A DNA stretch of 64,000 nucleotides from Sphingobacterium tabacisoli (GTDB lineage: Bacteria > Bacteroidota > Bacteroidia > Sphingobacteriales > Sphingobacteriaceae), in contig NZ_JAEQMU010000011.1 of NCBI RefSeq assembly GCF_017908035.1, positions 35,429-99,428 on the forward strand, in the 5' to 3' direction. The notes beneath the pieces were generated by a model. The model saw only the letters and a program-made list of their open reading frames with translations, was not told the origin of the DNA and searched no databases. The stretch's first letter is position 1; each line of letters starts with the position of its first letter. The position numbers and the translations under genes are program-made. Positions 32,267 through 40,254 of the stretch are shown here, piece after piece.

Positions 32267-33847
32267 TTATTCTTTTAACCGCAAAGTACCATTGTTAAAC
32301 TTAAACATCCGTCCCCGGGTATTGCTACGCTGCTGGATACGTTCGTCCATTGCTTTATTTTTACGTACAAAACCGCCCGATCGGGTGCTTGGCATGACAA
32401 AGCTTCCTGTATGCATGTGTGTTATCGCGGCATGCAGCATCGTCTCTCTCGGGTCTCCAAAATCAAACAATTCGCTATATTCCCACACATGGGTAGTAGG
32501 TACCATACCATTAAAATAATCACCCTCACCTCGTTTATTATATGTTTTGAATGATGCTGGATATAAGCTTACATTCTTATGGGGATTTTTAGCATCTTCA
32601 AAAATAGGCCATTCCCAGAATCCTACCGGTTTGCCATAGGTATTTTCCTTCACCAGCCTATCTAAATTATCCATAGCATTCGTTCCAATCATGATCACCT
32701 CCATATGAGGTTTCATTATATTCATCAAGAGCTCACTGGCCGAAGCTGTAGACTTGGAGACCAGAAAGTATATACGTTTTACGTCAATACTACCTCTCTT
32801 ATTAAAATATACAGGTCCAAACTCACTTCCAGGACGTGTCCAGCCTTCTTTCTGAAAATAACCATTCATAGTAGAGGTGTACATTAACTCTTTATTTTGG
32901 GCCGATGGCACAAACCAATCAGCGAGGTATTCGGCTGTAACAACTGCACCTCCCCCATTATAACGCAAATCAACGACCAGTTCGTCGACGCCTTGAAAGC
33001 CTTTAAGAATATTTTCAAATGTATGGAACATAGCGGTTTTTACCCATATCCCATTCTCGGATTTTTCAGTCGCAGCAAAAGAGTTGAAAGCAAGGTATGC
33101 AACACGCTTTCCATTATCGGAAATAACACGCGAATCCAAAATAGGGTTACTTACAAAGGAACTGTTGGTAATAGTTGTAGAAAGAAGCGTACCCTCAGGT
33201 TTCTGAATGATAACCTGCAGACTTGGAGAGTTTAAATAGGTATTTAAGGTACGGAAACCGGTTGGTTTTTGGCTGTCCCAATCAATCTTAGTATCGCCTT
33301 CGATGCTGATAATCCGATCACCTCGTCTGAGCCCCGCCTGCCAAGCAGACGAATTCCGTTCTACCATTCGGATATACAGATCCGCATTCGGATCGCTCGC
33401 CTCAGTCATCAGATAGAAAACCTCAATACCAAACCTCGTCGGAATTGCATCCTGCACCTCATCGCTGACCACCCCCTCTCTATCTAAATAACTATAGCGA
33501 TCGATGGGCTGCCCGGTCTGGTCGTTTTTGGGAGTCAGACTCATCATCCAATCTAGCACATGCTCGCCCCGTTTGAAATACTGGGTATAATTATCCCGAA
33601 TCAGGTCGGATTTATTCAAATCGTTCAAATCCTTGGGTGGCATATAATCCTGCCACAATGAAAATAGCTTGGTATAGTAAAACACACTATCTTTTATGAC
33701 ATTTTCCTCCAAATCCGAATTATACACTTCTACTTTTTGAGGGGGCGCTATTTGGGTATCTTCTTCGATACTAGGCGCGCTCTTCTTACAGCCGAACGTT
33801 ATGCTTATTCCGGCAAGAAGCACCATACAGGACAGGAGGTTTTTCAT
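32267..33847 (-). CDS. S41 family (C-terminal processing type) peptidase lipoprotein
   Basis: 526 residues. The signal peptide ends FGC (Cys20). A helical region is followed by a PDZ-like domain (about residues 145-215, AGLRRGDRIISIEGD) and the S41 protease core (VDELVDLRYNGGGAV-like strand, read here as LVVDLRYNGGGAV) with the catalytic Ser in SKSTASASELLMN. It should be a periplasmic or outer-membrane-anchored serine protease of Tsp/CtpA type that degrades or trims unstructured envelope proteins. It sits 17 bases downstream of the HAD-like gene. Confidence 0.88.
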   Translation of the reverse strand: MKNLLSCMVLLAGISITFGCKKSAPSIEEDTQIAPPQKVEVYNSDLEENVIKDSVFYYTKLFSLWQDYMPPKDLNDLNKSDLIRDNYTQYFKRGEHVLDWMMSLTPKNDQTGQPIDRYSYLDREGVVSDEVQDAIPTRFGIEVFYLMTEASDPNADLYIRMVERNSSAWQAGLRRGDRIISIEGDTKIDWDSQKPTGFRTLNTYLNSPSLQVIIQKPEGTLLSTTITNSSFVSNPILDSRVISDNGKRVAYLAFNSFAATEKSENGIWVKTAMFHTFENILKGFQGVDELVVDLRYNGGGAVVTAEYLADWFVPSAQNKELMYTSTMNGYFQKEGWTRPGSEFGPVYFNKRGSIDVKRIYFLVSKSTASASELLMNIMKPHMEVIMIGTNAMDNLDRLVKENTYGKPVGFWEWPIFEDAKNPHKNVSLYPASFKTYNKRGEGDYFNGMVPTTHVWEYSELFDFGDPRETMLHAAITHMHTGSFVMPSTRSGGFVRKNKAMDERIQQRSNTRGRMFKFNNGTLRLKE

Positions 33848-33864
33848 AATAGGCAGCGATTTAT

Positions 33865-34428
33865 TTAGTTCTCGATAATTTCATTAATAATTAAAATCTG
33901 ATCTTTTGGTAAACGGTACTCTTCTGCAATATAATCAATTGGGTTGAAAGATTTAAACTCCAATTCATCAACGAAATATACTTTTAAACTTTCTTTTACT
34001 TTATCGCTTTCACCCCACTCTATAAACCGGAGTTTATTAAGCTGCTCAACAGGATTCCCTTTCGTAAGAATCGCTATCTGCTTCTGCCCTTCTACCAATC
34101 GCAATAAAAGTTCGGTAACAGGGTGAGGAATCAATAACCGTAATGGAATCTGTGCATTTGCTATCAATCGATTAAAGTTATCCTCATACTTGCTATCGAT
34201 CCCGTATAGCGTCTGTATTGCAGGAAAAACGGCTGTCTCACCATGATGATCATACACTTTTTTCATGAATCCGGCCATTTCACTGGCTTTGACAGAGCCC
34301 TCCGTAAATTCATAAAAGCTTCCGAACAGATAGTACACCTGCAAAAGATACTCCCGCTTAGAAAAAAGCACATCGTCCAACTCAAACAGGTAGAGCGATT
34401 TATCTAACGACAGTTCACTTAACTTCAT
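33865..34428 (-). CDS. HAD-superfamily-like protein with degenerate active site
   Basis: 187 residues. The fold is recognisable from the N-terminal strand YLFELDDVLFSKREYLL, a helical cap, motif II (IAILTKGNP) and a Lys-containing motif III. Two changes stand out. The nucleophilic Asp of the usual FDLDDTLF is Glu here, and motif IV has no Asp pair (ILIINEIIEN in place of the GDxxxxD type). Phosphatase activity is therefore doubtful, and a binding or regulatory role is possible. The ATG overlaps the upstream stop (ATGA), so it is coupled to the pre-ATP-grasp-like gene. Confidence 0.65.
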   Translation of the reverse strand: MKLSELSLDKSLYLFELDDVLFSKREYLLQVYYLFGSFYEFTEGSVKASEMAGFMKKVYDHHGETAVFPAIQTLYGIDSKYEDNFNRLIANAQIPLRLLIPHPVTELLLRLVEGQKQIAILTKGNPVEQLNKLRFIEWGESDKVKESLKVYFVDELEFKSFNPIDYIAEEYRLPKDQILIINEIIEN

Positions 34429-34895
34429 TTGGCAACGGTTAAAATAAATGACTCACCTGAATCGGAAATCAGCCCCAAACCATTGAAATTTCCTACGGTT
34501 GCGCCAGACTCAAAAATATCATAACCATCCACAACAAGACTCAAAGGCAAACCTGCAGCTGGGTTTTCTAAAATAGTCAAATCCGCTAAGTCTCCCATAG
34601 ACGGACATAACACCTGTATGCCATACTCCTCAAATAGGAGAAGCGAGGCTCCTAAGGTTTGCACTTCGTCGAGCCCCATGGGTAAGATGTAGCTACATTC
34701 TAAATCTAATGCCATTTTGAGCATTTCGTGTGCATAGGTCGGATTTACCCCCTTAGGGATTTTATGGTATCGATTTCCGAATAGAGCAGGTACCTCATCA
34801 GCGGTGGCCAGCACCAATTCAAATTTTTCGGATAATTGTTGCGCTACACGCATCGAAAAAGAACGCGTGGCACAAGTCAGTAAAAGTTTTTTCAT
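34425..34895 (-). CDS. Short protein resembling the N-terminal (pre-ATP-grasp) domain of PylC/CarB-like enzymes
   Basis: 156 residues. It starts as a Rossmann-like unit (KLLLTCATRSFSMRVAQQL), followed by YILPMGLDEVQTLGASLLL and a strand YGIQVLCPS, which is the pattern seen before the ATP-grasp domain in carbamoyl-phosphate-synthase-like ligases. The ATP-grasp part is missing: the protein ends after a short beta tail. It could bind a nucleotide or act with a separate partner. It overlaps the HAD-like gene by 4 bases and follows the LolD-like gene by 8 bases. Assignment is by pattern only. Confidence 0.5.
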   Translation of the reverse strand: MKKLLLTCATRSFSMRVAQQLSEKFELVLATADEVPALFGNRYHKIPKGVNPTYAHEMLKMALDLECSYILPMGLDEVQTLGASLLLFEEYGIQVLCPSMGDLADLTILENPAAGLPLSLVVDGYDIFESGATVGNFNGLGLISDSGESFILTVAK

Positions 34896-34903
34896 GTAAT
34901 TTT

Positions 34904-35560
34904 CTAGCCGTAAATAAGTCCGTCGCGCATATGAATCGTCCGGTCTGAAATACTGGCCAGCTCTTCATTATGTGTGACGATAATAAACGTTTGATTCATC
35001 GAATCCCGTAGATTAAAAAAAAGTTGATGTAATGATGCTGCATTCTCGGAGTCTAAATTCCCGGAGGGTTCGTCCGCTAGCACCAAGGAAGGGTTGTTAA
35101 TCAATGCCCTTGCTACAGAAACGCGCTGTTGCTCGCCTCCCGACAGCTGGCTTGGCTTGTGGTGTGCACGCTCGGTAACCCCCAAGATATCTAATAGCTC
35201 CATCCCTCTTGCTTCAGCCTTCTGTTTGGAAGTTCCATTAATAAAGGCTGGGATGCAAATATTTTCTAGAGCCGTAAACTCGGGCAACAAATGATGAAAC
35301 TGAAACACAAAGCCGATATGTTTATTCCTAAAAGCACTCATCTCATTGGCTGAAAGGGTATGTATCGCCGTATCATTGATAAAGAGCTCCCCTTTATCCG
35401 CTTTATCCAATGTCCCAATGATATGCAAAAAAGTACTCTTACCGGCACCCGAGGCACCGACAATGGAGACAATCTCGCCACGCTGCACCTCAATATCAAC
35501 ACCTTTGAGGATGGGTAGTGAACCAAAAGACTTATGAATGTCTGTCGCTTTAAGAATCAT
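34904..35560 (-). CDS. lolD: ABC transporter ATP-binding protein, LolD/MacB type
   Basis: 218 residues with Walker A (GASGAGKST), Q-loop (GFVFQFHHLLPEFTALEN), signature (LSGGEQQR), Walker B (LVLADEPSGNLDSE) and H-loop (IIVTHNEEL). The compact form and the LPEFTALEN text match the LolD/MacB/FtsE subfamily, which drives lipoprotein release (LolCDE) or extrusion at the inner membrane. Its membrane partner (LolC/E) is not in this window. It opens a leftward unit with the two small genes behind it and is divergent from sucC. Confidence 0.85.
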   Translation of the reverse strand: MILKATDIHKSFGSLPILKGVDIEVQRGEIVSIVGASGAGKSTFLHIIGTLDKADKGELFINDTAIHTLSANEMSAFRNKHIGFVFQFHHLLPEFTALENICIPAFINGTSKQKAEARGMELLDILGVTERAHHKPSQLSGGEQQRVSVARALINNPSLVLADEPSGNLDSENAASLHQLFFNLRDSMNQTFIIVTHNEELASISDRTIHMRDGLIYG

Positions 35561-35649
35561 ATGGCGAATTTACTAAAAAGAATGAAAATCTATGACCTTG
35601 TAACAGCTACCTATCTACATTGCTTTAATTAAGGATTCAAAATAAAGCC

Positions 35650-35680
35650 TTGCCTCTTCCGAATAAAAACCCTATTTTTA
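35650..35680 (+). promoter_or_regulatory. Promoter of sucC
   Basis: TTG (35650-35652), a 20-base gap, TATTTTTA (35673-35680, one mismatch to TAnnTTTG), 18 bases before the ATG at 35699. Confidence 0.4.
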
Positions 35681-35698
35681 CGTCAAATTTTTTTATCA

Positions 35699-36895
35699 AT
35701 GAACATTCACGAATATCAAGGAAAAGAAATACTTAAGAGTTTTGGTGTAAGAGTCCAAGAAGGAATCGTTGCTGAAACGCCTGAGCAAGCAGTTGAAGCT
35801 GCTAAGAGAATGAAAGAAGAATTCAACTCGGATTGGGTTGTGATTAAAGCACAAATTCATGCAGGTGGCCGTGGTAAAGGTGGTGGTGTAAAGTTGGCTA
35901 AAAACCATGATGAAGTGTTGCAACGTGCAACAGACATTATCGGTATGCAACTTGTTACGCCACAGACTGGTCCTGAAGGTAAAAAAGTTAACAAAGTGCT
36001 CGTTGCACAGGATGTTTACTACCCTGGTGATAGCGAAACCAAAGAGTTCTACATGTCTGTATTGTTAGACCGTGGTACAGGCCGCAACATCATCATGTAC
36101 TCTACAGAAGGTGGTATGGATATCGAAGAAGTAGCTGAGAAAACTCCGCACTTGATCTTCAAAGAAGAAATCGATCCTAAAGTTGGCTTACAAGGATTTC
36201 AAGCACGTAAAATTGCCTTCAACCTAGGTTTGACAGGTGCTGCACATAAAGACATGGTTAAATTTGTTGCTGCTTTATACAAAGCTTACGATTCAATCGA
36301 TGCTTCTATGTTTGAGATCAACCCTGTATTGAAAACATCAGATGATAAAATATTGGCTGTTGATGCTAAAGTAAATTTAGATGAAAACGCTTTATACCGT
36401 CATGCTGATATCGCTGCAATGCGTGATATCACAGAAGAAGATCCAACAGAAGTTGAAGCTGGAGAATCTAACTTGAACTATGTTAAACTAGATGGTAACG
36501 TAGGCTGTATGGTAAACGGTGCTGGTCTAGCAATGGCTACAATGGATATCATTAAGTTGGCTGGTGGTGAGCCTGCAAACTTCTTGGACGTAGGTGGTAC
36601 AGCAAATGCAGAAACAGTAAAAGCTGGTTTTAACATCATTTTAAAAGATCCTAACGTAAAAGCTATCTTGATTAACATCTTTGGTGGTATCGTACGTTGT
36701 GATCGCGTAGCACAAGGTGTAATTGATGCATACAACGAAATCGGTAACATTCCAGTGCCAATTATCGTACGTCTTCAAGGTACAAATGCGGCAGAAGCGA
36801 AAAAATTGATCGACGAATCTGGGTTACAGGTTTACTCAGCAATCTTATTGAAAGAAGCTGCTGAATTGGTAACAAAAGTATTAGGAGAGAAATAG
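35699..36895 (+). CDS. sucC: Succinate-CoA ligase (ADP-forming) beta subunit
   Basis: 398 residues. An ATP-grasp domain opens with MNIHEYQGKEILKSFGV and VIKAQIHAGGRGKGGGVK; the C-terminal CoA-ligase domain contains NVGCMVNGAGLAMATMD, FLDVGGTANAETV and INIFGGIVRCDRVAQG. With the alpha subunit (sucD, not in this window) it interconverts succinyl-CoA and succinate with substrate-level phosphorylation in the TCA cycle. Codon use is smooth and highly expressed in style compared with its neighbours (few rare codons). It ends at a terminator. Confidence 0.96.
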   Translation: MNIHEYQGKEILKSFGVRVQEGIVAETPEQAVEAAKRMKEEFNSDWVVIKAQIHAGGRGKGGGVKLAKNHDEVLQRATDIIGMQLVTPQTGPEGKKVNKVLVAQDVYYPGDSETKEFYMSVLLDRGTGRNIIMYSTEGGMDIEEVAEKTPHLIFKEEIDPKVGLQGFQARKIAFNLGLTGAAHKDMVKFVAALYKAYDSIDASMFEINPVLKTSDDKILAVDAKVNLDENALYRHADIAAMRDITEEDPTEVEAGESNLNYVKLDGNVGCMVNGAGLAMATMDIIKLAGGEPANFLDVGGTANAETVKAGFNIILKDPNVKAILINIFGGIVRCDRVAQGVIDAYNEIGNIPVPIIVRLQGTNAAEAKKLIDESGLQVYSAILLKEAAELVTKVLGEK

Positions 36896-36913
36896 ACTTT
36901 CAACAATAATATA

Positions 36914-36946
36914 GAAAAGGGGTGAAATTTATTTTACCCCTTTTTT
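36914..36946. terminator. Bidirectional terminator after sucC
   Basis: AAAAGGGGT ... ACCCCTTTTTT with an AT-rich loop. It overlaps the stop of the converging membrane-protein gene. Confidence 0.8.
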
Positions 36947-37842
36947 ATTGCTCTATATTTTTTAAAGACCAACACCGCCCCAAACGAAAAAAAAGATACA
37001 ACAACTGTCGCCCAAGGGAGATCAACCAATACTTCTTTTGGTAACACAAAAGCCAGAAAAGGAAATGCATAGACAGCAGGTACATGCATCTTAAACAAGC
37101 GCAATAGCATAAACATAAGCCATAGATCCAACAGGCCAACCAACGACCAGCTGGATAGGTTCAAAAATAAAATAACGCCTATACCTGCCGCCAAAGACAG
37201 TACAGCTGTCTGCTTGACCGCCATCTTGACCGTATACATCTTCATGTGTAAAGATTCATACACAACTACGGCAATAGGTGGGATAACGGCAAATTGGGGA
37301 TGCCCCAGACTCCAGGAAATAATCATCCACACCAACATAATCACTGCATAGGCGAGCATAATACGTCGATCCACACTGGAACTACGCGCGACTCCTTTGT
37401 TCAGCTTAAACAACACGACCAACAGCATTAATAAGAATGTAGTGACCAAAATAGAGATTACAAAAGAAGTATTGTGGGCATTAGTCACTATCGGGAGAAA
37501 ACCTGTAGCCAATGCCGGAGCTAAATTGTAGCGATAAACTAACATCAATAGTAACATCCCAATCAATACGAGACCTATCTTACTGAGGTAAGCAATCGGC
37601 AACATATTGATACCAAACCCCATGATTGCTGTCAGTGACGGAAATAAGAATATCTTTTCGGGCTGTTTCATCCAAGAAGCTTCTCGAAAGGCCAGCAGCG
37701 CCACAGCCATAGCCGCCACCTCGGGCAACACGATCTCTGCATCACCAAAATACGTAGCCGTGGCAACCATCGCCATGATAAATACAAATGCACCAAGATA
37801 GGATAGTCCTGCTATTTTCGTCGAAAGTATGGTATTGTTCAT
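36934..37842 (-). CDS. Polytopic membrane protein, function unknown
   Basis: About 302 residues from the ATG at 37840-37842; a TTG at 37881 would extend it by 13 polar residues. Roughly nine hydrophobic helices are spread over the whole length, with few charged loops (LLAFREASWMKQPEKIF, RYNLAPALATGFLPIV). The pattern of paired helices resembles HPP or FUSC-like permease proteins but I cannot place it. It stands alone, convergent with sucC and divergent from the antiporter gene at 38097. Confidence 0.6.
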   Translation of the reverse strand: MNNTILSTKIAGLSYLGAFVFIMAMVATATYFGDAEIVLPEVAAMAVALLAFREASWMKQPEKIFLFPSLTAIMGFGINMLPIAYLSKIGLVLIGMLLLMLVYRYNLAPALATGFLPIVTNAHNTSFVISILVTTFLLMLLVVLFKLNKGVARSSSVDRRIMLAYAVIMLVWMIISWSLGHPQFAVIPPIAVVVYESLHMKMYTVKMAVKQTAVLSLAAGIGVILFLNLSSWSLVGLLDLWLMFMLLRLFKMHVPAVYAFPFLAFVLPKEVLVDLPWATVVVSFFSFGAVLVFKKYRAIKKG

Positions 37843-38096
37843 CGATTTTTTATGTTTTGTATCGAACTCTTGGATAGACAAACGCCAAGTAGATCCAAGA
37901 ATCCGATAACAACCTTATTATTTCCGTACAAAAATAAGTGTCTAACCATCCATTGGCATTACAGAATTTACAGGAACAATTATACAATTCTGAAAATACG
38001 ACGCTTGTGAAACAGGTTTTTAACATATGTAAAAATTTATTACTATTATAAACCCGATTTTTGTAAACGACTATACACGATATATATAAAGCAACT

Positions 38097-39242
38097 ATGA
38101 ACGCTATTCTTTCAAAAAAAACAATAATCCGATTGGTTATCATTTGGCTGGTCGTTCTCATATTTAGTCTTTTCGGGCATACTTTCAATCAAGCGCTAAG
38201 CCCAACAAGTGGAACGGTATTATTCGTTGTACTACTAAGCACGATTATATACTCTTCATTTGGAGTGGTCAAAGAAGCCGATGAATTGGCCCACAAACTA
38301 GGTGAGCCCTATGGAACGCTGATACTAACGTTATCTATCGTCTCTATAGAGGTTATCCTCATTTCAGCGGTAATGTTAGGCCCTGGTGAGTCTGCAGAAA
38401 TCGCCAAAGATTCTATTTTTTCGGTAATGATGATTATCATGAATCTCGTTGTTGGGATATGTCTATTATTTGGCGGATTGAAGTATGGGGAACAGGAGTA
38501 CAATGCGCAAGGAACCATGACCTATCTATCCATGATCATCATGCTGTCTGGGATATCGATGCTACTACCTAACTTTATCCAAGGTGCTGGAAATGGCATT
38601 TTCTCCAATGTACAGGCGATCGGCATATCTAGCCTTATCATCATACTGTATACGTTCTTTCTTGCCTACCAGATGAAAGGTTATAGACACCTTTATCTGC
38701 AACCGCGGCAGGGACAGATGGAAATCCGCTTTAAAGACCGGAACATAAGCGTTAATGAAGAGGAAAGTAATGGAGGCAATGTGGATAAAAGGGAAATCAT
38801 AATACGCAGTATTTTGCTCATTACGATAATACTACCTATTGTATTACTATCACACCATATGGCCAGTGTGGTGGATTATGGAATCAAAACGACCAATCTT
38901 CCTCCACTCTTGGGCGGTATTCTAATCGCGATTATCGTGTTTACTCCAGAGTCGATGACAGCCGTAAAAGCTGCACTGAACAATGAGTTTCAACGGGCGA
39001 TCAATCTTTGTCACGGGGCTTTTGTCTCGACAGTAGGGCTTACAATCCCCTCTGTACTTATCATCGGTTTAATAACAGGTAAGACTGTTGCATTAGGACT
39101 TACCGCGACAGAGACGATTTTATTCGTTATAACACTCCTATTGAGTCTGATGAGTTTCTTAGGCAAACGCACCTCCCCTATCCTGGGTGTCATGCATATT
39201 GTCCTATTCGTGCTATTTATTCTTTTGGTATTTAACCCTTAA
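38097..39242 (+). CDS. chaA: ChaA-type calcium/proton (cation/proton) antiporter
   Basis: 381 residues, about eleven membrane helices. Two CaCA-family alpha repeats are visible: GEPYGTLILTLSIVSIEVIL (residues about 75-94) and FTPESMTAVKAALNNEFQRA with GAFVSTVGLTIPSVLI (about 280-320), each with conserved acidic residues in the ion path. A charged cytoplasmic loop separates the halves. Members exchange Ca2+, Na+ or K+ for protons, contributing to salt and alkaline tolerance. No neighbour gives further hints. Confidence 0.85.
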   Translation: MNAILSKKTIIRLVIIWLVVLIFSLFGHTFNQALSPTSGTVLFVVLLSTIIYSSFGVVKEADELAHKLGEPYGTLILTLSIVSIEVILISAVMLGPGESAEIAKDSIFSVMMIIMNLVVGICLLFGGLKYGEQEYNAQGTMTYLSMIIMLSGISMLLPNFIQGAGNGIFSNVQAIGISSLIIILYTFFLAYQMKGYRHLYLQPRQGQMEIRFKDRNISVNEEESNGGNVDKREIIIRSILLITIILPIVLLSHHMASVVDYGIKTTNLPPLLGGILIAIIVFTPESMTAVKAALNNEFQRAINLCHGAFVSTVGLTIPSVLIIGLITGKTVALGLTATETILFVITLLLSLMSFLGKRTSPILGVMHIVLFVLFILLVFNP

Positions 39243-39249
39243 CGATAGA

Positions 39250-40254
39250 TTATCCAATGGGCATCCGGGCCAACGGTCCGATGTCTTGCCCTACAAAATC
39301 TTTCTTAAGATATTTATGATAACCAGCGATGGCAATCATCGCTGCGTTATCTGTACAGTATTCAAATTTGGGGATGAATACATTCCACTTATAACGCTCG
39401 CCCATTGCCAATAGCTCCGTCCGCAATCCCGAATTAGCAGATACGCCACCAGCTATTGCAATATCCTTTACCCCTGTCTGCTTCGCGGCTTTCTTAAGCT
39501 TATTCAGCAAAATGGACACAATACGTCCCTGTACAGATGCACATACATCATCTCTATATTCTTCCAAAAAAGAGGGATTTTCGGCGACTTTCCGCTGTAC
39601 TAAATAGAGTATGGCGGTCTTAAGTCCGGAAAAACTAAAATCCAGGCCTGGTATCTGAGGCTCGGGAAGACTAAATGCTTTTGGATCGCCCAATTGTGCA
39701 TACTTGTCAATCAATGGCCCTCCTGGATAAGGCAGGTTCAATATCTTCGCGGTCTTGTCGAAAGCCTCCCCTGCAGCATCGTCCAATGTCTGTCCGATCA
39801 GATCCATATCAAAATAATCCTTGACCAATACAATCTGCGTATGACCACCCGAAACAGTCAAACATAAAAAAGGAAATGAAGGACGTGGATTATCAATAAA
39901 ATGAGCCAGAATATGCGCCTGCATGTGGTTGACTTCAATCAGTGGAATGTTACGTGCAAGAGCAAAGGACTTTGCAAAAGAGGTACCGACCAATAATGAA
40001 CCCAATAACCCCGGTCCTCTGGTAAAAGCAACCGCATCTATATCATTTTTTGTAACTTTGGCCTGTATTATCGCTTGGTCTACGGTCGGTATTATATTTT
40101 GCTGATGTACCCTCGATGCTAATTCTGGAACTACACCGCCATATTTCGCATGAATTGCTTGACTCGCAATAATATTTGACTTAATTTCACCATCTATACA
40201 GATGGAGGCTGAAGTTTCATCACAAGAAGATTCTATTCCGAGGATAATTGCCAT
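39250..40254 (-). CDS. tsaD: tRNA N6-adenosine threonylcarbamoyltransferase
   Basis: 334 residues of the Kae1/TsaD family: ILGIESSCDETSASI at the N-terminus, metal-binding HMQAH, the nucleotide-site texts LTVSGGHTQIVLV and IAGGVSANSGLR, and a further Asp in the C-terminal ligand loop (YCTDNAAMIA). With TsaB, TsaC and TsaE it makes t6A37 in tRNAs reading ANN codons. The start overlaps head to head with the start region of the tamB-like gene on the other strand, so the two genes share their first 7 bases. Confidence 0.96.
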   Translation of the reverse strand: MAIILGIESSCDETSASICIDGEIKSNIIASQAIHAKYGGVVPELASRVHQQNIIPTVDQAIIQAKVTKNDIDAVAFTRGPGLLGSLLVGTSFAKSFALARNIPLIEVNHMQAHILAHFIDNPRPSFPFLCLTVSGGHTQIVLVKDYFDMDLIGQTLDDAAGEAFDKTAKILNLPYPGGPLIDKYAQLGDPKAFSLPEPQIPGLDFSFSGLKTAILYLVQRKVAENPSFLEEYRDDVCASVQGRIVSILLNKLKKAAKQTGVKDIAIAGGVSANSGLRTELLAMGERYKWNVFIPKFEYCTDNAAMIAIAGYHKYLKKDFVGQDIGPLARMPIG

